54,841 bases of DNA from Bacteroidetes bacterium UBA2664 (GTDB lineage: Bacteria > Bacteroidota > Rhodothermia > Balneolales > Balneolaceae): positions 1 to 54,841 of the forward strand of contig DEMS01000017.1 of the NCBI GenBank assembly GCA_002359315.1, in the 5' to 3' direction. Under the pieces are notes generated by a model that made no database searches, was not told where the DNA came from, and worked only from the letters and a program-made list of their open reading frames with translations. Positions 18,343 to 27,312 of this stretch are shown here, in pieces (positions within the stretch are counted from its first letter, which is position 1; every line of letters starts with the position of its first letter). The translations under genes were made by a program, and so were the position numbers.

Positions 18343-19011
18343 ATGTTAGCAAAAGAGATTTTAAATAATGACTTTGTGCCACTCCAACCAACGAGTCCGG
18401 TTTCAGCTGCGCTTGCAAAAATGGATGCATGGCAAACATCGAGTGTTCCAGTGGTTGAATCAATTACAAACAAATTAGTCGGACATATTTTGTTTGAGGA
18501 TGTTGCGGATAGAGTGGATGAGTCGAGCCCGATTTCTGATCTGGAAATCAGGACTCCGATTTATACCCTTGAAAATCAACACATATTTGAAGTAGCCAGA
18601 CAAATGTTGCAACATGAAGTCCGAATTTTATCAGTAATTGATCATTCGGATGCCTATTTGGGTGTTATTGAGAAAAAGAATGTTTTAGAAGCCCTGACGA
18701 ACATGCTAAATGTAACGGTTGATGGCTCTGTTATTACCGTTCAAATGGCTAAATCAGACTTTACACTGTCCGAATTAGTTCATTTAATCGAAACTGAAGA
18801 GGCTAGAATCCTTGGATTAACGGTCGAGCCGTCCAAAGATCTGGAACCTTTTTTGGAGGTTTCAATAAAGGTCAATACTCAGGAAACGTCTGCCATTACA
18901 TCATCACTTCGCCGTCATGGATATCTTGTTACCACTTCAAACCGTGCAGACCTGGTACAGATTGACTTAAGTACTAGAGCTGATGAATTGATGAGATATC
19001 TGGATGTCTGA
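18343..19011 (+). CDS. CBS-domain protein (AcuB-like) with C-terminal ACT-like domain
   Basis: A 222-residue soluble regulatory protein. Two CBS motifs are seen (about 1-55 and 70-125), each with the usual VPVVE / VIEKKN end pattern, and residues about 140-215 look like an ACT domain (LEVSIKVNTQETSAITSSLRRHGYLV). CBS pairs generally bind adenine nucleotides and AcuB-like proteins are linked to acetoin or acetyl-CoA metabolism in Firmicutes, but no such genes are nearby. It is tightly coupled to hflX (one base between them). Confidence 0.75.
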   Translation: MLAKEILNNDFVPLQPTSPVSAALAKMDAWQTSSVPVVESITNKLVGHILFEDVADRVDESSPISDLEIRTPIYTLENQHIFEVARQMLQHEVRILSVIDHSDAYLGVIEKKNVLEALTNMLNVTVDGSVITVQMAKSDFTLSELVHLIETEEARILGLTVEPSKDLEPFLEVSIKVNTQETSAITSSLRRHGYLVTTSNRADLVQIDLSTRADELMRYLDV

Positions 19012-19036
19012 AAGTTTTTCAGTCATTATCAAGGAT

Positions 19037-19070
19037 TTTGGGAACATATTCTTTTGAGTTGGTATATTTG
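19037..19070 (+). promoter_or_regulatory. Bacteroidota-type promoter for the TPR gene
   Basis: TTTTG ends at 19040 and TATATTTG spans 19063-19070, giving TTG-N22-TAnnTTTG, which agrees with the -33/-7 promoter of Bacteroidota primary sigma factor. Initiation would fall near 19077, about 35 bases before the TPR start codon. Confidence 0.5.
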
Positions 19071-19111
19071 CATAGGGAAGAAGATATGTTTCCATTAAGA
19101 CTGAATTAATA

Positions 19112-22105
19112 ATGCATCGAATCACAACCTTTTTTTTATTCTGTTTTATTATTATCAGCTCCATCATTCCGGCGGATGTCAAATCGCAACATGATCAGGA
19201 GTCTTACCAAAAATTATTCCAATCGGGTCTGGACCTTTTTGAGAAAGGGCTCTATTTAGAGTCAATCTCACTCTTTGAGAAGGCAGTTGTTGAAAGTCAG
19301 AGCTCTACTGATCGGGAGACAGCTGATTTTTATAGAGTCAGGGCTTTTACACAGGTGGATTCGGTGGCTTCAGATCTTTATGTAGATCGTTTCATTCAGG
19401 AATATCCCGGCAGCAATCGTGTGGCTGTTTTGCTAAAAGAGGTCGGTCATCAGCATTTAGAAAGAGAGGAGTATGGGGAGGCAATCAATCGATTTGATCA
19501 GGCTTTAAACTATCCGCAATCTTATACAGATAGAGCAGAATTATATTATACACTGGGAGAGGTATCTGCTGAAAGTGGGGACTATGAGTTGGGCAGAAGT
19601 TATTTTCTGGGCCTTGCGGATAATCATCCGCGAAGCATTTGGTCTCCCAGAGCACTCTATTCGAGAGGGCGTCTTTATTTAGAAGAAGAGAGATATGATT
19701 CTGCATCAGATGCATTCGAGCTATTAAGGGAAAGGCATCCTGACACAGCCCCTGCCAGGAGAATTGGCACCGCATTGGGGGAGTCTTATTATCAGCAAAA
19801 AAGATATTCTGAAGCTATAGCGGCATTTCTGGATGCCCTTGCTTACGTTGATGAGGAGAATCGTCAAAAAGCGATCTATCTGATTGCAGAGAGTTATAAC
19901 GCAATAAACAATTTTGAAGAGGCAACCCGATATTACAGGATCTATTTAAGCAGGGTTGAAAATCCTTCCGAGGAGCGCATAGCTCACTATGGCTTAGGTT
20001 GGGTTTATCATAAGCAGGATATCTATCATTGGGCATCAACCGCATTTGCAGAGGCAGCGGCCGGCAGTGATGATCTCGCACGAAGAGCTCTCTATTATCA
20101 AGCAGTAAACGAAAAACTTGCCGGCAGAGTCAGGAGTTCACTGGATACTTTCAGAGAGTTTGGGGATCGATTTGGTGAAGGAGTTTTTTATGAAGAGGCA
20201 AGATATGAATGGGCATTTACTGCTCTTGAAGTAGGGTCAAACTCCGAAGCTGTTGAAGTACTACTGCCATTGGCGAGAAACTATACAGAACTCAATGATC
20301 CGGGAAATCTATTGATTCTATTGGGAGAAGCCTATTATGCAAATGGTGAATATACACGAGCAATTGAAGCATTTGAATTAGCCGGAAATATCACAGATTT
20401 GGATCCTGTATTAAAACGTCAGACTCAGTTTCAAAGAGCCTGGGTACTCTACTTTAATCAGGCATATCGCCAGGCACAGCCTGATTTTGAAGCGGTATAT
20501 AATTCTGCTCCCAATAGTGACTTAGGAAGTGAAGCCCTTTTTTGGAGTGCCGATGCAAATTATCAATCGTCTGAATTCGGTGCAGCGTCGCGCCAGTTTG
20601 CAGAATTTATACGACGATATCCCAATAGTGAGTTGGTTGGCGCGGCAAAGTATAGTTTGGGATGGTCTTATTTTATGATGGGTGATTTTGAGAATGCAAC
20701 GGCACCATTAATCGACTTCCTGGCTAACTATGAGCCACCCAGTATTGCACTCTTTCCGTATGATATTGATACGCGTCTTCGGATTGCAGATTCATTCTAT
20801 GCTCAAGGCAGTTATGGTGAAGCGATGGAATATTACCGTGCAACGATCGGTGCGGAACCCGGTGGCGACTATGCCATGTTTCAAGTTGCAAACAGTCACT
20901 ATCGAATGAATAGAAATTTTGAGGCAGTTACAGAATTCAGAAGGCTACTCAGAATTTACCCATTCAGCCGTTTAAGGGAGCAAGCAGCTTATAACATTGC
21001 GTATATTTATTTAAACACAGGTAACTATGATCAGGCGATCGAAGAGTTTCGATCCGTCATCAGTCGGTATCCGGGTACGGAATGGGCTGCCAGGGCTCAG
21101 TACAATATTGGGGATTCCTATTATAACTCAGGGAATTATGAGGAGGCGATCAATGCCTACAGACAAGTATTAGAGGATTACCCAAGAAGCCAGTATATCA
21201 TTGAGGCGATCGATGGCATTCAATTTGCTCAGATGTCGGCGGGGCTGGATGACACCAGTACCAATACATTAGAAGATTTTCTTGATGACAATCCCACATC
21301 AACCACGGCAGACAGGCTCCGTTTCCGTCAGGCTGAAAATGTATTTCAATCCGGCGATTATGATGGCGCAGTAAGGGAGTTCAGACAATATTTACGTATT
21401 ACCAATAATAGAGAGTTAATGCCGGAAGCCTATTTTAATATGGGTGATGCATACGTGAGAACCGGTAGAAATGCAGAAGCAGCCGAAACGTTTGAAACAT
21501 TAATCAATGATTTTCCAAATTCAGAAAGAGCCGCTGCGGCACTTGCACAACTTGCAAGAATACAGTATGAGTTAGGTAATTATGAAGAATCAAAAAGAAG
21601 ATACTCAGAATTAGCAGAGAAAGATTCACGATATCAGCAGGAGTCTCTTCTTGGAATAGGGAATGCGAATTTAGAGCTCGGGGAAAGGGCAGAAGCAAGG
21701 CAGAATTTTGAGAATGTGTTAACAATCAATTCGGGTAATGATGCCGCAAGAGTTGGTTTGGGTAAAGTGCTTCTTCGGGATGACAGAATAGATGAAGCGC
21801 GTAGATTTTTTAATTTAGTTGCCGGTAATAATACAACTGAAATCGGTGCTGAAGCTCAGTTCCTGATTGGTGAAACCTATCTTGCAGAAGGAAACAGTGA
21901 GGAAGCAATGGAGGCATTTACCAGACTAAATACACTGTTTGAAGCGTACGGTAACTGGGTCTCTCAATCACAATTAAAAATCGCGGAGATTTATATTCGT
22001 GAGGGTCGAAGAGGAGAAGCAATATCAATTTTAAATTCGATTATTGAGAGGTATCCTGATTCTCCCGGAGCTGTAAGGGCAAAACGATTATTGGATGGTA
22101 GCTAA
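19112..22105 (+). CDS. large secreted/periplasmic TPR-repeat protein
   Basis: A 997-residue protein with an N-terminal signal peptide (basic MHR, hydrophobic 5-20, cleavage likely after the VKSQ region). The rest is almost entirely tetratricopeptide repeats, more than twenty by eye, many with the BamD/YbgF-like phrases YNIGDSYYNSGNYEEAI and FPNSERAAAALAQLA. Such proteins act as scaffolds in the periplasm or outer membrane, for example in envelope assembly; no specific partner can be read from the sequence. aroA starts two bases after its stop, so the two share a transcript despite unrelated roles. Confidence 0.85.
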   Translation: MHRITTFFLFCFIIISSIIPADVKSQHDQESYQKLFQSGLDLFEKGLYLESISLFEKAVVESQSSTDRETADFYRVRAFTQVDSVASDLYVDRFIQEYPGSNRVAVLLKEVGHQHLEREEYGEAINRFDQALNYPQSYTDRAELYYTLGEVSAESGDYELGRSYFLGLADNHPRSIWSPRALYSRGRLYLEEERYDSASDAFELLRERHPDTAPARRIGTALGESYYQQKRYSEAIAAFLDALAYVDEENRQKAIYLIAESYNAINNFEEATRYYRIYLSRVENPSEERIAHYGLGWVYHKQDIYHWASTAFAEAAAGSDDLARRALYYQAVNEKLAGRVRSSLDTFREFGDRFGEGVFYEEARYEWAFTALEVGSNSEAVEVLLPLARNYTELNDPGNLLILLGEAYYANGEYTRAIEAFELAGNITDLDPVLKRQTQFQRAWVLYFNQAYRQAQPDFEAVYNSAPNSDLGSEALFWSADANYQSSEFGAASRQFAEFIRRYPNSELVGAAKYSLGWSYFMMGDFENATAPLIDFLANYEPPSIALFPYDIDTRLRIADSFYAQGSYGEAMEYYRATIGAEPGGDYAMFQVANSHYRMNRNFEAVTEFRRLLRIYPFSRLREQAAYNIAYIYLNTGNYDQAIEEFRSVISRYPGTEWAARAQYNIGDSYYNSGNYEEAINAYRQVLEDYPRSQYIIEAIDGIQFAQMSAGLDDTSTNTLEDFLDDNPTSTTADRLRFRQAENVFQSGDYDGAVREFRQYLRITNNRELMPEAYFNMGDAYVRTGRNAEAAETFETLINDFPNSERAAAALAQLARIQYELGNYEESKRRYSELAEKDSRYQQESLLGIGNANLELGERAEARQNFENVLTINSGNDAARVGLGKVLLRDDRIDEARRFFNLVAGNNTTEIGAEAQFLIGETYLAEGNSEEAMEAFTRLNTLFEAYGNWVSQSQLKIAEIYIREGRRGEAISILNSIIERYPDSPGAVRAKRLLDGS

Positions 22106-22107
22106 AC

Positions 22108-23391
22108 ATGATAAAAGAAGTACACCCACTTAGAGGAGTTAGGGGAATTCTAACACCTCCACCCGATAAATCCATTTCACATCGGTCGGCCATGTTTGCC
22201 TCATTGGCAGATGGAGAGAGTTTGATATCGAATTATTCGTCCGCCGCCGACCCGCAAAGCACACTGCAATGTCTCAGGCAATTGGGGGTAAAGTGGGAAC
22301 AGAGCGACGGAGTGGTCAAGATCATTGGAGTAGGCAGAGATGGATATATAAATCCGGATAGTCCTCTTGATTGTGGGAATTCCGGAACCACAATGAGATT
22401 GATGGGTGGAATTTTGGCAGGAGCAGGGGTTCATTGTGAAATGATCGGAGATGAATCTTTGTCTGCCAGAACCATGAAAAGAATTATTGACCCTCTTACC
22501 GAAATGGGATGCAATATTGATGGAAGAGATGGGAAATTTGCTCCGTTAAAAATAAGAGGGCATAATGGCGTTAAAGGATTGAGATATCCATTGCCAATTG
22601 CCAGTGCTCAACTTAAGTCGGCAGTTCTTTTGGCCGGACTTTTTGGTGAAGAGCCAACAGAGGTATTCGAAAAAGAGCAGAGCAGAGATCATACAGAACG
22701 ATTATTAGGATTGAAATCGGTCGTGCACCAAGGGGGAAAACTCATATCTGGCAGTAGGAAGGATAAGATTCCGATACAGTCCTATAGAGTACCGGGCGAT
22801 TTTTCCGCGGCAGCATTTTGGTTAGTGGCAGGATCTATCCATCGTGATTCGGATCTGTTGCTGAAAAGTGTAGGTATGAACCCGACAAGAACAGCTGCTA
22901 TGACGATATTGGAGCAGATGGGCGGAGAATTTAAAAAAACTAATCAAAAAGAAGAAGGAAGGGAGCCGGTTGCTGATATTCATGTTAGTCCGTGTGAACT
23001 GAAAGGTGTAACCGTTGATCCGCTTTTGATACCAAATTGTATTGATGAACTACCCATATTGATGGTTGCAATGTGTTTTGCGGAGGGGAAATCTGTGATC
23101 TCGGGAGCGGAGGAGCTACGGCATAAAGAGACAGATCGATTATCTGCAATGGCAAAGATTTTAAAAAATTCAGGGGCAGATATCGAAGAGAAGCCGGATG
23201 GAATGGTGATCAATGGCCGGCCGAATTTTATCCCTAATCCCACCACCTATCCTACCTGGCGCGATCACAGAATGGCGATGGCTGCCGCAGTGATGGCTTC
23301 GCGATCCAATGGGAAGTCTCAGATACAAGATGCTGAATGCACGGCGATCTCCTATCCTAATTTCTGGGATCATCTATATGGTCTTTCTTGA
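22108..23391 (+). CDS. aroA: 3-phosphoshikimate 1-carboxyvinyltransferase (EPSP synthase)
   Basis: Transfers the enolpyruvyl group of PEP to shikimate 3-phosphate in aromatic amino acid synthesis. The 427-residue protein has the expected landmarks: PPPDKSISHRSAMFASLADG at the N-terminus with the PEP-binding Lys, DCGNSGTTMRL, the SAQLKSAVLLAGL helix, RDHTERLLG, a DELPILMVAMCFAEG strand with the catalytic Asp, and RHKETDRLSAM. It is the only shikimate-pathway gene in the window. Confidence 0.96.
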   Translation: MIKEVHPLRGVRGILTPPPDKSISHRSAMFASLADGESLISNYSSAADPQSTLQCLRQLGVKWEQSDGVVKIIGVGRDGYINPDSPLDCGNSGTTMRLMGGILAGAGVHCEMIGDESLSARTMKRIIDPLTEMGCNIDGRDGKFAPLKIRGHNGVKGLRYPLPIASAQLKSAVLLAGLFGEEPTEVFEKEQSRDHTERLLGLKSVVHQGGKLISGSRKDKIPIQSYRVPGDFSAAAFWLVAGSIHRDSDLLLKSVGMNPTRTAAMTILEQMGGEFKKTNQKEEGREPVADIHVSPCELKGVTVDPLLIPNCIDELPILMVAMCFAEGKSVISGAEELRHKETDRLSAMAKILKNSGADIEEKPDGMVINGRPNFIPNPTTYPTWRDHRMAMAAAVMASRSNGKSQIQDAECTAISYPNFWDHLYGLS

Positions 23392-23680
23392 TTATAGTAT
23401 ACCTCACTTAATGAAGGAGTTCTCGACTACCATCTCGACTCAGTTTATAGCTTGAGCCGCCTGATGAAAAATGCTCGATGTGCGCGCGAACAGACGGGAT
23501 TGTGAGAGTTTAAAATCACCACCGTCACATCGAGCGGAGCGCAGGAGCAATAGCGACGTAGTGTAGTCGAGATGTTCTCAATTCTTCAGAATGACAGTCA
23601 GGTTGAATGATGCGGTGGCATCGGGTCACATATTAAAGAATATCTATGTCAATACGTCAGTTTTAAGACAACTGTGAAAG
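23392..23680. other. intergenic stretch with REP-like repeat
   Basis: This gap after aroA holds two inverted TCGAGATG/CATCTCGA-type copies and a TCGAGC...AGTCGAGA element at 23529-23574 related to those at 71-113 and 34361-34402. No reading frame or RNA gene is evident. The sigma-54-like promoter lies at its right end. Confidence 0.5.
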
Positions 23681-23682
23681 AA

Positions 23683-23700
23683 TTGGCATTCTGGTTGCAA
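23683..23700 (+). promoter_or_regulatory. sigma-54 (RpoN) type -24/-12 promoter
   Basis: TTGGCA (23683-23688) and TTGCA (23695-23699) are separated by six bases, so GG at 23685 and GC at 23697 are 12 apart, exactly as in the RpoN consensus TGGCAC-N5-TTGCW. Initiation is expected near 23710. That places the upstream ATG at 23700 outside the transcript and favours the ATG at 23724 as the hsp20 start. Confidence 0.55.
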
Positions 23701-23723
23701 TGATATATGAAAAACGAAAGACT

Positions 23724-24155
23724 ATGAGCAAAAACACAATAGATATTGAAAAGCAGTTATCGAAACTTGGAAAAGAGATTCAGCAATTTGTTGAACGAGT
23801 GGTACCCGGTGTAGATAATGAGGGACATTTTAAGCCGGCGTGTGATATAACTGAGAGTGATACTTCATTTTCAGTTTTAATGGATCTGCCCGGCATGACA
23901 AAAAAAATGATCCACATCTCATTAAAGAGTAGAGTTTTGACAATCAGTGGTGATCGGGAACTCTATTTAGATGATGAAGAGACTTTAAAGCGGTCGGAGA
24001 GAAAACAGGGATCTTTTTCAAGATCTTTTGCACTTCCGGATGAAGCAGATGCGAAATCAATATCAGCATCTTTTAAAGATGGGGTGTTAACGATCACACT
24101 CAAAAAAACGGAATCAGATGAAGAGAGTGATTCAACGACGATTCCGATCAAATAA
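23724..24155 (+). CDS. Hsp20 / alpha-crystallin small heat shock protein
   Basis: An ATP-independent holdase chaperone, 143 residues from the chosen Met. The alpha-crystallin domain (about 40-135) carries the usual features: a starting strand SFSVLMDLPGM, LTISGDRELY, RSFALPDEAD and the terminal GVLTITLKK. The N-terminal part is short and helical. A Met eight codons upstream is also open, but it overlaps the -12 promoter element, so the later Met is preferred. dnaK follows after 39 bases, consistent with a heat-shock unit. Confidence 0.9.
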   Translation: MSKNTIDIEKQLSKLGKEIQQFVERVVPGVDNEGHFKPACDITESDTSFSVLMDLPGMTKKMIHISLKSRVLTISGDRELYLDDEETLKRSERKQGSFSRSFALPDEADAKSISASFKDGVLTITLKKTESDEESDSTTIPIK

Positions 24156-24194
24156 GATTTTAGAAATAAATAATAAAGATTAAGGTTACAAATT

Positions 24195-26120
24195 ATGGGC
24201 AAGATAATAGGAATAGATTTAGGGACTACAAATTCATGTGTTTCAGTAATGGAAGGCAATGAACCGGTAGTTATACAGAATTCAGAAGGAGGCCGTACAA
24301 CACCATCTGTTGTCGCATTTACTAAAGATGGAGAACGATTGGTTGGTGCGCCTGCTAAAAGACAGGCAATTACAAATCCTGAAAAAACGGTCTCATCGAT
24401 TAAGAGATTTATGGGCCGGATGTTTAATGAAGTGAAAGAAGAAGCCGGGCAGGTTTCCTACAAGGTAGTATCGTCCAAAGACGACGGCACTGCCAGGGTT
24501 CAGATTGATGATAGAAAGTATGCACCTCAGGAGATTTCAGCGATGGTGCTTCAGAAAATGAAGCAAACTGCTGAAGAGTATCTCGGTGAAAAAGTTACAG
24601 ATGCGGTAATAACTGTTCCGGCTTATTTCAACGATGCACAGCGTAAAGCGACGCAGGAAGCGGGGAAGATTGCAGGTCTGGATGTGAAACGAATTATAAA
24701 TGAACCCACGGCAGCTGCGCTGGCTTATGGTTTAGATAAAAAAGATCAAGACCAAACCATTATCGTATACGATTTAGGTGGAGGTACATTTGATGTGTCT
24801 GTTTTGGATCTGGGTGATGGTGTTTTTGAAGTTAAATCATCCAATGGCGATACCCATTTGGGTGGGGATGATTTTGATCAGAGACTGATCAACTTCCTTG
24901 CAGATGAGTTCAAAAAAGATGAAGGGATTGATCTCAGAAAAGATCCGATGGCGATGCAGCGACTGAAAGATGCAGCTGAGAAAGCAAAAATAGAGCTGTC
25001 AAGTTCACAAAAAACAAATGTGAACCTTCCGTTTATTACTGCTACCGACTCCGGGCCGAAGCATTTGAATTTGGATATTACCCGTTCAAAATTTGAGCAA
25101 TTGGTGGATGATCTTGTTAAGAGAACGATCACGCCTTGTGAAAAAGCATTAAAAGATGCAGGGATTAATAAGAGTGAGATCGATCAGGTCATTTTAGTGG
25201 GTGGTTCAACCAGAATTCCGAAAATTCAGGAAGTTGTTAAAGAGTTCTTCGGTAAAGAGCCCAGTAAAGGAGTAAATCCGGATGAAGTGGTTGCGGTAGG
25301 AGCTGCCATCCAGGGTGGAGTACTCAGTGGCGATGTAGATGATGTGGTTCTGCTGGATGTTACACCGTTAACATTGGGTATTGAAACATTGGGCGGTGTC
25401 ATGACCAAGTTGATTGAATCCAACACAACGATACCTACCAGTAAAAAAGAGGTATTTTCTACTGCTGCAGATAGTCAAACAAGTGTAGAGATTCACATCT
25501 TGCAAGGAGAGCGGGCACAGGCAACGGCCAACCGTACATTAGGCAGATTTCATTTAGATGGAATTCCACCGGCGCCAAGAGGGGTGCCTCAAATTGAGGT
25601 TACATTTGATTTGGATGCCAATGGTGTTCTGAATGTGAGTGCTAAAGATAAAGGTACCGGTAAAGAGCAGAGCATTCGAATTGAGTCTTCATCAGGATTG
25701 AGTGATTCAGAGATTGAGAAGATGAAAAAAGCGGCTGAGGAGCATGCTGAAGAAGATCAGAAACTCAGAGATCGAGTGGAGACATTGAACAAAGCTGATT
25801 CGCTGCTTTTCTCAACCAAAAAACAGCTGGAAGAGCATAAAGATAAGATATCTGAAGATAATAAAACGAAGATTGACGCCGCTCTTGCCAAGCTGGAAGA
25901 ACTCCACAAAGAGCAAAAAGTGGATGAAATCGACGCGGCTATCGAAGAGTTGAATCAGGCTTGGGCGGCTGCTTCACAAGAGATATATCAAGCTGCGGCT
26001 GCGGAAGAACAGGCTGGTGCAGATGGCGAGGCAGGTTCGTCTGAAGCGACAGCTGAAGGTGAAGACGCGGTAGATGCGGATTATGAAGTGGTTGACGAAG
26101 ATGAGGAAGAGAAGAAGTAA
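24195..26120 (+). CDS. dnaK: molecular chaperone DnaK (Hsp70)
   Basis: The ATP-dependent Hsp70 chaperone, 641 residues. The nucleotide-binding domain (1 to about 385) has GIDLGTTNSCVSVMEG, VITVPAYFNDAQRKATQ, VYDLGGGTFDVS and ILVGGSTRIPKIQ; the substrate-binding domain spans about 390-505, then the helical lid and an acidic disordered tail ending in the usual Glu-rich cap. It follows hsp20 and is closed by a strong terminator. grpE and dnaJ are not adjacent, which differs from the common grpE-dnaK-dnaJ order. Confidence 0.98.
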   Translation: MGKIIGIDLGTTNSCVSVMEGNEPVVIQNSEGGRTTPSVVAFTKDGERLVGAPAKRQAITNPEKTVSSIKRFMGRMFNEVKEEAGQVSYKVVSSKDDGTARVQIDDRKYAPQEISAMVLQKMKQTAEEYLGEKVTDAVITVPAYFNDAQRKATQEAGKIAGLDVKRIINEPTAAALAYGLDKKDQDQTIIVYDLGGGTFDVSVLDLGDGVFEVKSSNGDTHLGGDDFDQRLINFLADEFKKDEGIDLRKDPMAMQRLKDAAEKAKIELSSSQKTNVNLPFITATDSGPKHLNLDITRSKFEQLVDDLVKRTITPCEKALKDAGINKSEIDQVILVGGSTRIPKIQEVVKEFFGKEPSKGVNPDEVVAVGAAIQGGVLSGDVDDVVLLDVTPLTLGIETLGGVMTKLIESNTTIPTSKKEVFSTAADSQTSVEIHILQGERAQATANRTLGRFHLDGIPPAPRGVPQIEVTFDLDANGVLNVSAKDKGTGKEQSIRIESSSGLSDSEIEKMKKAAEEHAEEDQKLRDRVETLNKADSLLFSTKKQLEEHKDKISEDNKTKIDAALAKLEELHKEQKVDEIDAAIEELNQAWAAASQEIYQAAAAEEQAGADGEAGSSEATAEGEDAVDADYEVVDEDEEEKK

Positions 26121-26148
26121 TTTTTTCTCAACATAACATTTGTAGCTT

Positions 26149-26178
26149 AAAGCCCCCGTATTGTGCGGGGGCTTTTTT
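26149..26178 (+). terminator. intrinsic terminator of hsp20-dnaK
   Basis: AAAGCCCCCG (26149-26158) pairs perfectly with CGGGGGCTTT (26166-26175) around a seven-base loop, followed by a T-run. It ends the dnaK transcript. Confidence 0.93.
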
Positions 26179-26205
26179 ATTTGAAATAGATTGTATCTTA
26201 CCATC

Positions 26206-27192
26206 ATGAATATTTTAGGTATAGAATCCTCGTGTGATGAGACAGCTGCAGCGGTCTGTTCTAAGGGGAAAATTTTGTCTAATGTTATAGCAACCCAGGC
26301 GATCCATGAAAGATATGGGGGAGTGGTGCCGGAACTGGCGTCCAGGGCACATCATAAAACGATCACTCAAACGGTTGATCAAGCTCTTCGTGAATCGGGA
26401 GTTTTGCTCAAGGATATCGATGCAATCGCAGTGGCACAAGGCCCCGGATTGATGGGATCTTTGTTGGTTGGAATCAGTTTTGCAAAAGGATTGGCAATTT
26501 CTCAGAAGGTTCCAATAATAGGCGTAAATCATATAGAGGCTCATATGTACGCCAATTTTATTGAGCATGAAGAGAGTTATCCCGCGGTTGCATTGATCGT
26601 TTCAGGGGGTCATACTCGATTGGTTCATCTAAAAGATGCGTTTAATCACAGGCTTTTGGGGAAAACTAGAGATGATGCAGCCGGTGAAGCATTTGATAAG
26701 ATTGGGAAGATTCTGAAGTTGCCATATCCGGCCGGACCCATTGTAGATAAACTTTCCAAAACAGGAGATCCGGAATTTTATTCATTCCCAAGATCGATGA
26801 TTAAACAGGGTCTTGACTTTAGTTTTTCGGGTTTGAAGACAAGTGTGCTTTATTACACTCAGAAACAAGAAGAGGGTTATGTAGAAAATCATATAAATGA
26901 TATCTGTGCCAGTGTGTCTGCCGCAATTACAGATGTTTTGATAGCAAAATTAAAGAGAGCCGTCATAAAAACCGGTGTTCAAACGGTTATGTTGGCGGGA
27001 GGTGTATCGGCAAATTCCATGTTGAGGGGGAAAGCTGAAAAGCTGGCAGATGAATTAAATCTTCAGCTTTTGATACCTGCGCATGAATATTGTACTGACA
27101 ATGCTGCAATGATTGCCATTACAGGTTCGTTAAAAGCAAGAGAAGGGTTGTTTGATGATCTGAGTCTGAGGCCATTTGCCAGAATGGAGTAA
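26206..27192 (+). CDS. tsaD: tRNA N6-threonylcarbamoyladenosine transferase TsaD
   Basis: Transfers threonylcarbamoyl to A37 of ANN-decoding tRNAs, together with TsaB and TsaE. The ATG at 26206 (MNILGIESSCDET) is chosen because the family begins exactly there; a TTG five codons upstream sits right behind the dnaK terminator. The 328-residue protein shows the ASKHA fold with GVNHIEAHMYANF, holding the two metal-binding His residues, LIVSGGHTRL, DDAAGEAFDKIGK and VMLAGGVSANS. tsaB and tsaE are not in the window. Confidence 0.95.
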   Translation: MNILGIESSCDETAAAVCSKGKILSNVIATQAIHERYGGVVPELASRAHHKTITQTVDQALRESGVLLKDIDAIAVAQGPGLMGSLLVGISFAKGLAISQKVPIIGVNHIEAHMYANFIEHEESYPAVALIVSGGHTRLVHLKDAFNHRLLGKTRDDAAGEAFDKIGKILKLPYPAGPIVDKLSKTGDPEFYSFPRSMIKQGLDFSFSGLKTSVLYYTQKQEEGYVENHINDICASVSAAITDVLIAKLKRAVIKTGVQTVMLAGGVSANSMLRGKAEKLADELNLQLLIPAHEYCTDNAAMIAITGSLKAREGLFDDLSLRPFARME

Positions 27193-27257
27193 AAAGTACA
27201 TTTTTAAGCAAATGAGATAAAAAAATTCGAAATTGCCTGCTTATGTCTGATATAAAA

Positions 27258-27274
27258 CTAGCGATGGTCGCTAG
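27258..27274. repeat. short perfect hairpin before rel
   Basis: CTAGCGA (27258-27264) pairs with TCGCTAG (27268-27274) around a TGG loop. No U-run follows, so it is not a good intrinsic terminator; it could be an operator or RNA structure in the leader of the rel gene. Confidence 0.3.
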
Positions 27275-27312
27275 ATTCAGATTGACCCATAGTATAGTCT
27301 TTAAAGCAATAT

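Noticed and set aside
23392..23699. tRNA or small RNA gene in the gap before hsp20
   Set aside because: No cloverleaf or GTTCRA-type T-loop could be made out; the structure present is explained by the palindromic repeat.
26191..26205. TTG at 26191 as tsaD start
   Set aside because: It would add five residues not found in the family and lies right behind the dnaK terminator; ATG at 26206 fits the family start.
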